Assembly: GCF_900102675.1 (NCBI RefSeq)
Contig: NZ_FMYX01000019.1
Span: 1 to 33,581, forward strand
From: Pseudomonas guariconensis
GTDB lineage: Bacteria; Pseudomonadota; Gammaproteobacteria; Pseudomonadales; Pseudomonadaceae
Direction of reading: 5' to 3'
DNA: 33,581 nucleotides
Made by a program: the position numbers and the translations under genes. The first letter of the stretch is position 1; each line of letters opens with the position of its first letter. The notes beneath the pieces were generated by a model. That model worked only from the letters and a program-made list of their open reading frames with translations, had not been told where the DNA came from and ran no database searches. Positions 15,766 through 24,181 of the stretch are shown in pieces.

Positions 15766-15996
15766 TCAGCGCTGTTGCCCTGGCCCTTGCTCCAGATGAG
15801 CCTGGCTGCAATACCAGTCATTGCCCCGTCGCAATGCGCGATCGTTGGGTAGGTGCACGCCGCAGTGGGCGCAGCGCACCATCTTCAGCGGGTCATCGAG
15901 CTTGGGCTCGGAGGAAGACTGCTGGCTGGCGTTGAATTTGCGCCACAGCCAGAACGCAGCGCCGATCACGGCGATCCAGAAAAGTAGACGAACCAT
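15766..15996 (-). CDS. Small membrane protein with zinc-type cysteines (PP0621 family)
   Basis: A 76-residue protein with one N-terminal membrane helix (about 3-19), a polar linker and a C-terminal motif CAHCGVHLPNDRAL...YCSQAH. That Cx2C...C-x3-H pattern resembles TRASH/MYND-like treble-clef zinc sites. I recognise it as the small uncharacterised Pseudomonas PP0621-type family; its function is unknown. It lies downstream of bamD on the same strand, but a terminator at 16044-16074 separates them. It is convergent with thiO. Confidence 0.75.
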   Translation of the reverse strand: MVRLLFWIAVIGAAFWLWRKFNASQQSSSEPKLDDPLKMVRCAHCGVHLPNDRALRRGNDWYCSQAHLEQGPGQQR

Positions 15997-16043
15997 GGTG
16001 TCCAGTTTGTCGAGAGGAAAGACCGACAGTCTAGGGCGCAGCC

Positions 16044-16074
16044 AATAAAAAAGGGAGGCCTTGGGCCTCCCTTT
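16044..16074 (-). terminator. bamD terminator
   Basis: An 11-bp stem AAAGGGAGGCC / GGCCTCCCTTT (16050-16060 with 16064-16074) has a 3-nt loop. On the minus strand it is followed by a run of six T. It lies 16 bases after the bamD stop. Confidence 0.88.
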
Positions 16075-16089
16075 CTGTTGCGCGTGATA

Positions 16090-17109
16090 TCAGTCGAACA
16101 GACCAAAGGTCATGTAGCTGAACCACGAGCGGTCTTTTTCGGCTTCTTTCGGGCCTTCCGGCAGGATCGGGTTGCCGTCCTCGTCCTTGGGCAGCAGCTC
16201 TTCAGGCATCTCCGAGCGCGCATCCTGGAACTGCTTGACCACGTCCTGGTTGGCGCGGGTTTCGCCCGGCGGCAGCGGGGTCTCGGTCTCGATCAGGCCC
16301 AGGGTGGCCTTGGACAGCCAGGAGCGGTTGTCGGCTTCTTCCTGCTTGGGCTGGAATTGACCGTCGACCAGGCTCGGGTGGTCCGGGTAGTTGAGCTTGA
16401 GGGTTTCCAGGCTGGTGGCAGCCAGTTCGTCCAGGTGCAGGCGCTGGTAGGCCTCGACCATCACGGCCAGGCCGTCGCCGACCGATGGGGTTTCCTGGAA
16501 GTTCTCGACCACGTAGCGGCCACGGTTGGCGGCGGCCACATAAGCCTGACGGCTCAGGTAGTAGTCGGCGACGTGAATTTCGTAGGAAGCCAGCAGGTTG
16601 CGCAGGTAGATCATGCGCTGCTTGGCGTCCGGCGAGTAGCGGCTGTTGGGGAAGCGGCTGGTCAGCTGGGCGAACTCGTTGTAGGAGTCGCGGGCGGCAC
16701 CTGGGTCACGCTTGGTCATGTCCAGTGGCAGGAAGCGCGCCAGCAGGCCGCGGTCCTGGTCGAACGAGGTCAGGCCCTTGAGGTAATAGGCATAATCGAC
16801 GTTCGGGTGCTGCGGGTGCAGGCGGATGAAGCGCTCGGCGGCGGATTTGGCAGCCTCCGGCTCGGCATTCTTGTAGTTGGCGTAGATCAGTTCCAGCTGT
16901 GCCTGGTCGGCGTAGCGGCCGAACGGGTAGCGCGATTCCAGGGCCTTGAGCTTGTTCACGGCGCTGGTATAGCTGTGGTTGTCCAGGTCGGCCTGCGCCT
17001 GCTGGTACAGCTCGGCCTCGCTGAGGTTCTCGTCGACGACTTCCTTGTTGGAGGAACAGGCAGCGGTGAGCCCGAGAATGGCGATCAGCAGCAGGTGTTT
17101 CACTTGCAT
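16090..17109 (-). CDS. bamD: Outer membrane assembly lipoprotein BamD (ComL)
   Basis: A 339-residue lipoprotein. The signal peptide MQVKHLLLIAILGLTAAC has lipobox L-T-A-A-C with lipidated C18. TPR repeats follow (for example AELYQQAQADLDN, RYPFGRYADQAQLELIYAN and RFPNSRYSPDAKQRMIYLRN). BamD is an essential subunit of the BAM complex that folds beta-barrel proteins into the outer membrane. The C-terminal tail (residues ~245-339, including LPPGETRANQDV and FSYMTFGLFD) is the longer Pseudomonas type. The frame is open upstream to 17271, but the signal peptide fixes the start at 17109. It is divergent from rluD. Confidence 0.96.
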   Translation of the reverse strand: MQVKHLLLIAILGLTAACSSNKEVVDENLSEAELYQQAQADLDNHSYTSAVNKLKALESRYPFGRYADQAQLELIYANYKNAEPEAAKSAAERFIRLHPQHPNVDYAYYLKGLTSFDQDRGLLARFLPLDMTKRDPGAARDSYNEFAQLTSRFPNSRYSPDAKQRMIYLRNLLASYEIHVADYYLSRQAYVAAANRGRYVVENFQETPSVGDGLAVMVEAYQRLHLDELAATSLETLKLNYPDHPSLVDGQFQPKQEEADNRSWLSKATLGLIETETPLPPGETRANQDVVKQFQDARSEMPEELLPKDEDGNPILPEGPKEAEKDRSWFSYMTFGLFD

Positions 17110-17156
17110 GGCGGCTTGCGTCCCTTTGACGGCCGCTGTCTTGGGCGGTGCCGTCC

Positions 17157-17165
17157 TGTTATGAT
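17157..17165 (+). promoter_or_regulatory. Candidate extended -10 promoter of rluD
   Basis: TGTTATGAT (extended -10 plus TATGAT) lies ~90 bases upstream of rluD in the bamD/rluD divergent spacer. No good -35 hexamer is seen at 16-18 bases. Moderate support only. Confidence 0.4.
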
Positions 17166-17257
17166 GAGCGCCCCCGGCCAAACCCGGGGCAAAAGAAGCC
17201 GTATTTAACCACAAGCGTGCAGCTGAAACCAAAGGCTGTGCGCCCGCCGAATCGAGC

Positions 17258-18220
17258 ATGTCCGAGATCATTCAACTTAGCGCAGAGGTCCCGTCCGAAC
17301 TGGGGGGCCAACGCCTCGACCAAGTCGCCGCCCAACTCTTCTCCGAGTACTCGCGCTCGCGCCTGTCCTCGTGGATCAAGGACGGCCGCCTGACGGTCGA
17401 CGGCGCGGTACTGCGCCCGCGCGATATCGTCCACAGTGGCTCCGTCCTGGCCCTCGACGCCGAGCAGGAAGCCCAGGGTGAATGGGTGGCCCAGGACATC
17501 GAGCTGGATATCGTCTACGAAGACGACCAGATCCTGGTGATCAACAAGCCTGCCGGGCTGGTGGTCCACCCGGCGGCGGGCCATGCCGACGGCACCCTGC
17601 TCAATGCCTTGCTGCACCACGTGCCGGACATCATCAACGTGCCGCGTGCCGGTATCGTGCATCGCCTGGACAAAGACACCACCGGCCTGATGGTGGTGGC
17701 CAAGACCCTGCAGGCCCAGACCAACCTGGTCGACCAGCTGCAAAAGCGCTCGGTCAGCCGCATCTACGAGTGCATCGTGGTCGGGGTGGTCACCGCCGGT
17801 GGCAAGATCGACGCGCCTATCGGCCGTCACGGCGGCATGCGCCAGCGCATGGCGGTGACCGACGGCGGCAAGCCTGCGGTCAGCCACTATCGCGTACTCA
17901 AACGCTTCCGCTCGCACACGCATGTGCGGGTCAAACTCGAAACCGGCCGTACCCACCAGATCCGCGTGCACATGGCCCATGTGGGCTTCCCGCTGGTCGG
18001 CGACCAGACCTACGGCGGGCGCTTCCGCATTCCACCGGCAGCCAGCGTGGCCATGGTCGAGGCGGTCAAGCACTTCCCGCGCCAGGCCTTGCATGCGCGC
18101 TTCCTGGCGTTGGACCACCCGACCACCGGCGAACGCATGGAATGGGCTTCGCCGTTGCCGGATGATTTCGTCTGGTTGCTGTCGCTGCTCGCCCAGGACC
18201 GTGAGAGCTTCATCGGATGA
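17258..18220 (+). CDS. rluD: 23S rRNA pseudouridine synthase RluD
   Basis: A 320-residue enzyme that makes pseudouridines 1911/1915/1917 in 23S rRNA helix 69. An N-terminal S4 RNA-binding domain (about 17-80, GQRLDQVAAQLF...SRSRLSSWIKDGRL) precedes the catalytic RluA-type domain. That domain has HRLDKDTTG, with catalytic D138, then RTHQIRVHM. The length matches the family. Its stop overlaps the pgeF start (ATGA). The order bamD - rluD - pgeF - clpB is conserved in gammaproteobacteria. Confidence 0.97.
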   Translation: MSEIIQLSAEVPSELGGQRLDQVAAQLFSEYSRSRLSSWIKDGRLTVDGAVLRPRDIVHSGSVLALDAEQEAQGEWVAQDIELDIVYEDDQILVINKPAGLVVHPAAGHADGTLLNALLHHVPDIINVPRAGIVHRLDKDTTGLMVVAKTLQAQTNLVDQLQKRSVSRIYECIVVGVVTAGGKIDAPIGRHGGMRQRMAVTDGGKPAVSHYRVLKRFRSHTHVRVKLETGRTHQIRVHMAHVGFPLVGDQTYGGRFRIPPAASVAMVEAVKHFPRQALHARFLALDHPTTGERMEWASPLPDDFVWLLSLLAQDRESFIG

Positions 18221-18954
18221 GCGGCCTGACGCAGTCGCTGCTGTTCCCCGACTGGCCGGCCCCGGCCTCGGTGCACGCCTGCGTCACCACCCGCGAGGGC
18301 GGCGTCAGCCTGCCGCCCTACGAGTCCTTCAACCTGGGTGACCACGTGGGCGACGACCCGGTTGCGGTCGCCGAGAATCGCCGCCGCCTGAGCGACGCCT
18401 TCGGCATCCGGCCGGCCTGGCTCAAGCAGGTGCATGGCCTGGTTGTGGCCGATGCCGACCCGGCGGTGGTGGCCGAGGCCGACGCCAGTTTCACCGACCA
18501 GCCCGGCATCGCCTGCACGGTGATGACCGCCGACTGCCTGCCGGCCCTGTTCTGCGACCGTGCCGGTACCCGCGTGGCGGCCGCTCATGCAGGCTGGCGC
18601 GGGTTGGCTGGCGGTGTGCTGGAAGCCACGCTCGATCGCCTCGGTGTTCCTGCCGACGAGGTGTTGGTATGGCTGGGCCCGGCCATTGGGCCACAGGCGT
18701 TCGAGGTGGGGCTGGAAGTGCGCGATGCTTTTACCGCCGTGCACCCCGAGTCTGCTGCAGCCTTCGTCAACGGTGAGCGCCCGGGCAAACTGATGGCCGA
18801 TATCTACCAGCTGGCGCGTATCCGCCTGGCGGCCCGTGGTGTCACTGCTGTGTATGGTGGTGGTTTCTGCACGGTCAACGACCCTCGCTTCTTCTCTTAT
18901 CGACGCACGCCGCAGGGTGGGCGTTTCGCTTCGTTGGTCTGGCTGCGGCCTTGA
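18217..18954 (+). CDS. pgeF: PgeF/YfiH laccase-domain protein (peptidoglycan editing factor)
   Basis: A 245-residue protein of the DUF152/multicopper polyphenol oxidoreductase fold. Putative zinc ligands H73 (KQVHG), C107 (TADCLP) and H124 (AAHAGWRG) are in the expected places. Members have been reported as peptidoglycan editing factors in E. coli (removing wrongly made muropeptide precursors) and as purine nucleoside phosphorylases/deaminases in other bacteria, so the true substrate is open. It is translationally coupled to rluD. The gap to clpB holds a heat-shock promoter, so clpB need not depend on this transcript. Confidence 0.93.
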   Translation: MSGLTQSLLFPDWPAPASVHACVTTREGGVSLPPYESFNLGDHVGDDPVAVAENRRRLSDAFGIRPAWLKQVHGLVVADADPAVVAEADASFTDQPGIACTVMTADCLPALFCDRAGTRVAAAHAGWRGLAGGVLEATLDRLGVPADEVLVWLGPAIGPQAFEVGLEVRDAFTAVHPESAAAFVNGERPGKLMADIYQLARIRLAARGVTAVYGGGFCTVNDPRFFSYRRTPQGGRFASLVWLRP

Positions 18955-19093
18955 TGCCCTAGAGGCCGCTTCGCGCCTCATCCCAGACCTCGCCAGCGCC
19001 TATAGTCTCGCGAATATCTTGTAGAAGCCTGCCCGGGCGCGCAAAGCGCTCTTGGTCAGATCCGCACTGCTGACCTATGTCAACCCCGCTAAG

Positions 19094-19121
19094 CTTGAAA
19101 AACCCAGAATCAGCCTTATCT
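19094..19121 (+). promoter_or_regulatory. Sigma-32 (RpoH) heat-shock promoter of clpB
   Basis: CTTGAAA (19094-19100), 13 bases, then CCTTATCT (19114-19121): a perfect -35 and 6 of 8 in the -10 against the RpoH consensus. It sits ~75 bases before the clpB start. Confidence 0.8.
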
Positions 19122-19196
19122 ATTGGTCATCTCAGGCAGGTTCTTCATTACAGGTGCTATCCATCGCTCCGCCTGCCCTTATAGGAAGGTATCCCC

Positions 19197-21761
19197 ATGC
19201 GAATAGACCGTTTGACCAGCAAGCTGCAACTGGCGTTATCCGATTCCCAATCCCTGGCCGTGGGCATGGACCATCCGGCCATTGAACCTTTGCACTTGAT
19301 GCAGGCGCTGATCGATCAGCAAGGCGGGTCCATCAAGCCGCTGCTGATGCAGGTCGGCTTTGACATCAATGGCCTGCGTCAGGCTCTGGCCAAAGAGCTG
19401 GACCAACTGCCGAAAATCCAGAATCCCACGGGCGATGTGAACATGTCCCAGGACCTGGCGCGCCTGCTCAACCAGGCCGACCGCCTGGCCCAGCAGAAGG
19501 GCGACCAGTTCATTTCCAGCGAGCTTGTGTTGCTCGCCGCCATGGACGAGAACAGCAAGCTTGGCAAACTCCTGCTCAGCCAGGGCGTGAGCAAGAAGGC
19601 GCTGGAAAACGCCATCAACAACCTGCGCGGCGGTGCGGCGGTCAACGACCCCAATGCCGAGGAGTCGCGCCAGGCTCTGGACAAGTACACCGTCGACCTG
19701 ACCAAGCGCGCCGAGGAAGGCAAGCTCGACCCGGTGATTGGCCGTGACGATGAGATCCGCCGTACCGTGCAGGTCCTGCAGCGTCGTACCAAGAACAACC
19801 CCGTGCTCATCGGTGAGCCTGGCGTGGGCAAGACCGCCATCGCTGAAGGCCTGGCCCAGCGCATCATCAACGGCGAAGTGCCCGATGGCCTCAAGGGCAA
19901 GCGCCTGCTCGCCCTGGACATGGGCGCGCTGATCGCTGGCGCGAAGTATCGCGGTGAGTTCGAAGAACGCCTCAAAGCGTTGCTCAACGAATTGTCGAAG
20001 CAGGAAGGCCAGATCATCCTGTTCATCGACGAACTGCACACCATGGTCGGCGCCGGTAAAGGCGAGGGCGCCATGGACGCCGGCAACATGCTCAAGCCGG
20101 CCCTGGCCCGTGGTGAACTGCACTGTGTGGGCGCAACCACGCTCAACGAGTATCGCCAGTTCATCGAAAAAGACGCAGCGCTCGAGCGCCGCTTCCAGAA
20201 GGTGCTGGTCGAGGAACCGAGCGAGGAAGACACTATCGCCATCCTGCGTGGCCTGAAGGAGCGCTACGAGGTGCACCACAAAGTGGCCATCACCGACGGT
20301 GCCATCATCGCCGCGGCCAAGCTCAGCCACCGCTACATCACCGACCGTCAGTTGCCGGACAAGGCTATCGACCTGATCGACGAAGCGGCCAGCCGCATCC
20401 GCATGGAGATCGACTCCAAGCCTGAAGTGCTCGACCGCCTCGACCGTCGCTTGATTCAGCTGAAGGTGGAGTCCCAGGCGCTCAAGAAAGAAGAAGACGA
20501 GGCCGCGAAAAAACGCCTCGAGAAGCTGACCGAGGAAATCGAGCGTCTGGAGCGTGAGTACTCCGACCTGGAAGAAATCTGGGCCTCGGAAAAAGCCGAG
20601 GTGCAGGGTTCTGCGCAGATCCAGCAAAAGATCGAGCAGGCCCGTCAGGAACTCGAAGCTGCCCGCCGCAAAGGTGACCTGAGCCGCATGGCCGAGCTGC
20701 AGTATGGGATCATCCCTGATCTTGAGCGCAGCCTGCAGATGGTCGACCAGCACGGCAAGACCGAGAACCAGTTGCTGCGTAACAAGGTGACTGAAGAAGA
20801 AATCGCCGAAGTGGTCTCCAAGTGGACCGGCATCCCGGTGGCCAAGATGCTCGAAGGCGAGCGTGAGAAGCTGCTGAAGATGGAAGAGTTGCTGCACCAG
20901 CGCGTGATCGGCCAGAACGAAGCCGTCACCGCCGTGGCCAACGCCGTACGTCGCTCCCGGGCCGGTCTCGCCGACCCGAATCGCCCAAGCGGCTCGTTCC
21001 TGTTCCTCGGCCCGACCGGTGTGGGCAAGACCGAGTTGTGCAAGGCGCTGGCCGAGTTTCTCTTCGATACCGAGGAGGCCATGGTACGGATCGACATGTC
21101 CGAGTTCATGGAGAAGCACTCCGTGGCTCGCCTGATCGGCGCTCCACCCGGATACGTCGGTTACGAGGAGGGCGGTTACCTGACCGAGGCTGTGCGTCGC
21201 AAGCCGTATTCGGTGGTGCTGCTGGACGAAGTGGAAAAGGCTCACCCGGACGTGTTCAACGTGCTGTTGCAGGTACTTGAAGATGGCCGCTTGACCGACA
21301 GCCATGGCCGTACCGTGGACTTCCGCAACACGGTGATCGTGATGACCTCCAACCTGGGCTCGGCGCAGATCCAGGAACTGGCCGGTGACCGTGAGGCGCA
21401 ACGTGCGGCGGTGATGGACGCGGTAAGTTCGCACTTCCGTCCGGAGTTCATCAACCGGATCGACGAAGTGGTGGTGTTCGAGCCGCTGGGGCGCGAGCAG
21501 ATCGCCGGTATCACCGAGATCCAGCTTGGCCGCCTGCGCAGCCGTCTGGCCGAGCGCGAGCTGTCGCTGAGCCTGAGCCCAGAGGCCTTGGACAAATTGA
21601 TCGCAGTCGGTTACGACCCGGTGTATGGCGCACGGCCGCTCAAGCGTGCGATCCAGCGCTGGATCGAAAACCCGCTGGCGCAGTTGATCCTCGGTGGGCA
21701 GTTCCTGCCTGGTGCGGCGATCACCGCCAAGGTCGAAGGCGACGAAATCGTCTTTGCCTGA
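19197..21761 (+). CDS. clpB: ATP-dependent disaggregase ClpB (Hsp104 class)
   Basis: An 854-residue AAA+ chaperone that, with DnaK, pulls proteins out of aggregates. The N-terminal Clp repeats (about 1-145) precede the first AAA+ domain with Walker A GEPGVGKT (206-213) and Walker B LFIDELH. A long coiled-coil middle domain (about 405-525, rich in Glu/Lys) follows. The second AAA+ domain has GPTGVGKT (605-612) and VVLLDEVEKA. The length equals E. coli ClpB (857). An AGGAAGG precedes the ATG. Expression is probably driven by the RpoH-type promoter at 19094-19121 and stopped at 21780-21803. Confidence 0.99.
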   Translation: MRIDRLTSKLQLALSDSQSLAVGMDHPAIEPLHLMQALIDQQGGSIKPLLMQVGFDINGLRQALAKELDQLPKIQNPTGDVNMSQDLARLLNQADRLAQQKGDQFISSELVLLAAMDENSKLGKLLLSQGVSKKALENAINNLRGGAAVNDPNAEESRQALDKYTVDLTKRAEEGKLDPVIGRDDEIRRTVQVLQRRTKNNPVLIGEPGVGKTAIAEGLAQRIINGEVPDGLKGKRLLALDMGALIAGAKYRGEFEERLKALLNELSKQEGQIILFIDELHTMVGAGKGEGAMDAGNMLKPALARGELHCVGATTLNEYRQFIEKDAALERRFQKVLVEEPSEEDTIAILRGLKERYEVHHKVAITDGAIIAAAKLSHRYITDRQLPDKAIDLIDEAASRIRMEIDSKPEVLDRLDRRLIQLKVESQALKKEEDEAAKKRLEKLTEEIERLEREYSDLEEIWASEKAEVQGSAQIQQKIEQARQELEAARRKGDLSRMAELQYGIIPDLERSLQMVDQHGKTENQLLRNKVTEEEIAEVVSKWTGIPVAKMLEGEREKLLKMEELLHQRVIGQNEAVTAVANAVRRSRAGLADPNRPSGSFLFLGPTGVGKTELCKALAEFLFDTEEAMVRIDMSEFMEKHSVARLIGAPPGYVGYEEGGYLTEAVRRKPYSVVLLDEVEKAHPDVFNVLLQVLEDGRLTDSHGRTVDFRNTVIVMTSNLGSAQIQELAGDREAQRAAVMDAVSSHFRPEFINRIDEVVVFEPLGREQIAGITEIQLGRLRSRLAERELSLSLSPEALDKLIAVGYDPVYGARPLKRAIQRWIENPLAQLILGGQFLPGAAITAKVEGDEIVFA

Positions 21762-21779
21762 GCCCGGCAGTCAAGAAAG

Positions 21780-21803
21780 AGCCCCGCCTTGGCGGGGCTT
21801 TTT
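21780..21803 (+). terminator. clpB terminator
   Basis: AGCCCCGCC-TT-GGCGGGGCT stem followed by TTTTT, 18 bases after the clpB stop codon: a classic intrinsic terminator. Confidence 0.95.
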
Positions 21804-21909
21804 CGTTTCGGCTTTGCGGCGTTGGGCCTGTCGACGCAGTTGCTCGGTAACGCAAACCCCTGATTTTTCTGGGCCCGATCTAACTAGCTGAATATTTTGA
21901 AAAAAATGC

Positions 21910-21938
21910 TTGCACAGAAAATCGAGTGCCCCTAATAT
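21910..21938 (+). promoter_or_regulatory. tRNA operon promoter P1
   Basis: TTGCAC (21910-21915), 17 bases, TAATAT (21933-21938), then a GC-rich discriminator (ACGCCCCGC) typical of stringently controlled stable-RNA promoters. The leader to the first tRNA would be ~185 bases and contains the inverted repeat CAATTTGC / GCAAATTG (21993-22025). There is no gene in the 368 bases from clpB to tRNA-Asn. Confidence 0.75.
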
Positions 21939-22029
21939 ACGCCCCGCTGTCAGGCACTACAAAGATCACCGGCGGTACAAGGGATCTGAAAACAATTTGC
22001 AAATCAGTAACTTGAAAGCAAATTGGGGG

Positions 22030-22057
22030 TTGACAAGCAAAACGAAGAATGTAGAAT
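22030..22057 (+). promoter_or_regulatory. tRNA operon promoter P2
   Basis: TTGACA (22030-22035), 16 bases, TAGAAT (22052-22057), followed by a GC-rich AGCCGGCC stretch. The predicted start is ~65 bases before tRNA-Asn. Together with P1 it forms a tandem pair. Confidence 0.82.
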
Positions 22058-22129
22058 AGCCGGCCTCAGCAGCGACAACGCTGAAGAGTTCGAAGCTAAC
22101 ACAGACTTCGAAGTTGTACGAAGTTCAGT

Positions 22130-22205
22130 TCCGCGATAGCTCAGTCGGTAGAGCAAATGACTGTTAATCATTGGGTCCCTGGTTCGAGTCCAGGTCGCGG
22201 AGCCA
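22130..22205 (+). tRNA. tRNA-Asn (GTT)
   Basis: A 76-nt cloverleaf with acceptor TCCGCGA / TCGCGGA, anticodon GTT at 22163-22165, GGTTCGAGTCC T-arm and encoded CCA. First of three tRNA genes in a row; 4 bases separate it from tRNA-Pro. Confidence 0.98.
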
Positions 22206-22209
22206 ATTT

Positions 22210-22286
22210 CGGGGTGTAGCGCAGTCCGGTAGCGCGCCTGCTTTGGGAGCAGGATGTCAGGAGTTCGAATCCCCTCACCCCGACCA
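22210..22286 (+). tRNA. tRNA-Pro (TGG)
   Basis: A 77-nt cloverleaf with acceptor CGGGGTG / CACCCCG, anticodon stem CCTGC / GCAGG with loop TTTGGGA (anticodon TGG, 22244-22246), and encoded CCA. Confidence 0.98.
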
Positions 22287-22292
22287 TTTTCC

Positions 22293-22368
22293 GGGTCGTT
22301 AGCTCAGTTGGTAGAGCAGTTGGCTTTTAACCAATTGGTCGTAGGTTCGAATCCTACACGACCCACCA
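22293..22368 (+). tRNA. tRNA-Lys (TTT)
   Basis: A 76-nt cloverleaf with acceptor GGGTCGT / ACGACCC, anticodon stem TTGG / CCAA with loop CTTTTAA (anticodon TTT, 22326-22328), and encoded CCA. Confidence 0.98.
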
Positions 22369-22371
22369 TGT

Positions 22372-22407
22372 AAAAAGGGCATCTCGAATGAGATGCCCTT
22401 TTTCTTT
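22372..22407 (+). terminator. tRNA operon terminator
   Basis: 14-bp perfect stem AAAAAGGGCATCTC / GAGATGCCCTTTTT with GAAT loop, directly after tRNA-Lys. Confidence 0.95.
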
Positions 22408-22496
22408 TGCCTCGAATTTATCCAAACTTGTCACTGCACGACGGCACCCGTCAGTGCCCCTTCAAAGATTTCGGGCAGTACCCGACGATGAAGCAC

Positions 22497-22520
22497 AAAA
22501 AAAGCACCTTCCGGTGCCTT
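22497..22520 (-). terminator. Terminator for the minus-strand NADH dehydrogenase gene
   Basis: On the minus strand AAGGCACC-GGAA-GGTGCTTT (one G-T wobble) with a tetraloop and seven T. It lies ~108 bases beyond the stop of the dehydrogenase gene, with a REP-like element between them. Confidence 0.8.
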
Positions 22521-22534
22521 GATGTGTATCGCCG

Positions 22535-22572
22535 CCGGTTGGGGGAGCGGGTTTGCCTGCGAAAGCGATAGC
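22535..22572. repeat. REP-like element
   Basis: GGGGGAGCGGGTTTGCCTGC followed by GAAAGCG resembles the P. putida REP core (GGGAGCGGGTTTGCCCGCG). It lies between the dehydrogenase stop and its terminator. Single copy, slightly degenerate. Confidence 0.65.
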
Positions 22573-22627
22573 CGATTCACTATCGTACTCGCGGACAACC
22601 CCATTCCTCCAAGCGAGGGCTGGCCTG

Positions 22628-23923
22628 TCAGTGCAGTTTCAGGCGCGGCTCAGTACCCCGCCCAATCTTGCTACCCAGCATCATCAGTGCCGTGCGGAAG
22701 AACCCGTACAACGCCATCTGGTGCATCCGGTACAGCGACACATAGAACATCCGCGCCAACCAGCCCTCCAGCTTCACGCTGCCCATCAGGTTACCCATCA
22801 GGTTGCCCACCGCCGAGAAGCGAGACAGCGAAACCAGCGAGCCGTAGTCCTTGTATTCATAAGTCGGCAGCGGCTTGTTCTCAAGCCGAGCCTTGAGGCT
22901 CTGGGCAAGCATCGAAGCCTGCTGATGCGCGGCCTGGGCCCGTGGCGGCACGTTGCGGTCGCTGCCGGGTTGCGGGCAGGCGGCGCAGTCACCGAAGGCG
23001 AAGATGTTGTCGTCGCGGGTGGTCTGCAGGGTCGGGCGCACCACCAGCTGGTTGATGCGGTTGGTTTCCAGGCCATCAATGTCCTTGAGGAAGCCTGGCG
23101 CCCGGATACCGGCCGCCCATACCTTGAGGCTCGCCTGGATCACTTCGCCGGACGCCGTCTTCAGACCATCCTCGGTCACTTCACTGACCGCCGCGTTGGT
23201 CATCACTTTCACCCCGAGTTTTTCCAGGGTCTTGTGCACCGGCACGCTGATACGCTCAGGCAGGGCAGGCAACACGCGTGGGCCTGCCTCGATCAGCGTG
23301 ATGTGCATGTCCTTGGGCTGGATGCGGTCCAGGCCGTAGGCCGCCAGTTCGTGGGCCGCGTGGTGCAGTTCGGCCGCCAGTTCCACACCGGTGGCGCCGG
23401 CGCCGACGATAGCCACGCTGATCTTCTCGCTGGCCACATCACCGGCATGGGCGCGCAGGTAGTGGTTGAGCAACTGCTGATGGAAGCGCTCGGCCTGCTT
23501 GCGGGTATCCAGGAACAGGCAATGCTGCGCTGCACCGAGTGTGCCGAAGTCGTTGGTGTTGCTGCCCACGGCGATGACCAGGGTGTCGTAGCCCAGGGTG
23601 CGCGCAGGCAGCAGTTCGCGACCTTCTTCATCGAGGGTTGCGGCCAGTTGGATCTGCTTGGTCTCACGGTCCAGGCCGCTCATGCGCCCCAGCTGGAAAT
23701 TGAAGTGATTCCACTTGGCCTGGGCCACGTAGTTCAGTTCGTCTTCCGAGGAGTTCAGCGAGCCGGCGGCCACTTCGTGCAGCAGGGGCTTCCAGATGTG
23801 CGTGAGGTTGGCGTCGACCAGGGTGATCTCGGCCTGCTTGCGCTTGCCCAGGCTTTTACCCAGGCGGGTCGCCAGTTCCAGGCCGCCGGCGCCGCCGCCG
23901 ACAATCACGATGCGATGAGTCAT
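22628..23923 (-). CDS. ndh: Type II NADH dehydrogenase (NDH-2) / FAD-dependent pyridine nucleotide-disulphide oxidoreductase
   Basis: A 431-residue flavoprotein. The FAD-binding motif VIVGGGAGGLE is at residues 6-16, and the NADH-binding motif VAIVGAGATGVELA is around residue 170. The KPLLHEVAAG and FAFGDCAACPQP stretches are typical of NDH-2. The C-terminal amphipathic region (FYVSLYRMHQMALYGFFRTA) anchors it to the inner membrane. NDH-2 oxidises NADH and reduces quinone without pumping protons. The length fits E. coli Ndh (434). The tandem NLMGNLMG near residue 375 is a tiny internal duplication. It is transcribed toward the tRNA cluster and ends at the terminator at 22497-22520. Confidence 0.93.
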   Translation of the reverse strand: MTHRIVIVGGGAGGLELATRLGKSLGKRKQAEITLVDANLTHIWKPLLHEVAAGSLNSSEDELNYVAQAKWNHFNFQLGRMSGLDRETKQIQLAATLDEEGRELLPARTLGYDTLVIAVGSNTNDFGTLGAAQHCLFLDTRKQAERFHQQLLNHYLRAHAGDVASEKISVAIVGAGATGVELAAELHHAAHELAAYGLDRIQPKDMHITLIEAGPRVLPALPERISVPVHKTLEKLGVKVMTNAAVSEVTEDGLKTASGEVIQASLKVWAAGIRAPGFLKDIDGLETNRINQLVVRPTLQTTRDDNIFAFGDCAACPQPGSDRNVPPRAQAAHQQASMLAQSLKARLENKPLPTYEYKDYGSLVSLSRFSAVGNLMGNLMGSVKLEGWLARMFYVSLYRMHQMALYGFFRTALMMLGSKIGRGTEPRLKLH

Positions 23924-24007
23924 GGGGATATCTCATAAGGTTTAAGGAATTCTTGGCCCCAAGGGCCGGCCGCGACAGGGGCGAGGGGAGGGCGAGCGCA
24001 AGGCAGC

Positions 24008-24181
24008 TCATAGCACCAGTCCACTCAACAGGCGGCTAAGCAGGCCCAGGCCGATGGTCACAGCCACCACTACCACGAGGAGCAGCAAAGGCCGGAATGG
24101 CTTGCGCTCGACTCGATGCTGAGGTGCCTGCAGGTATTCATCGACACGACGCTGATCTTCTGGATTCAAGCGGCTGGTCAT
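24008..24181 (-). CDS. DUF3094 family small membrane protein
   Basis: A 57-residue protein with a charged N-terminus (MTSRLNPEDQRRVDEYLQ) and a C-terminal membrane helix (about residues 32-54), matching the small DUF3094 proteins of Pseudomonas. Function unknown. GAGG precedes the ATG; the upstream in-frame extension to 24238 has no such site and was not used. It lies between the dehydrogenase and DUF1780 genes on the same strand. Confidence 0.8.
   Translation of the reverse strand: MTSRLNPEDQRRVDEYLQAPQHRVERKPFRPLLLLVVVVAVTIGLGLLSRLLSGLVL

Noticed and set aside
19236..21434. 732-codon minus-strand open frame opposite clpB
   Set aside because: Shadow of clpB; low-complexity composition and no recognisable family.
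22553..23938. 461-codon plus-strand frame opposite the NADH dehydrogenase gene
   Set aside because: The minus-strand frame has both dinucleotide-binding motifs; the plus-strand frame is its shadow.
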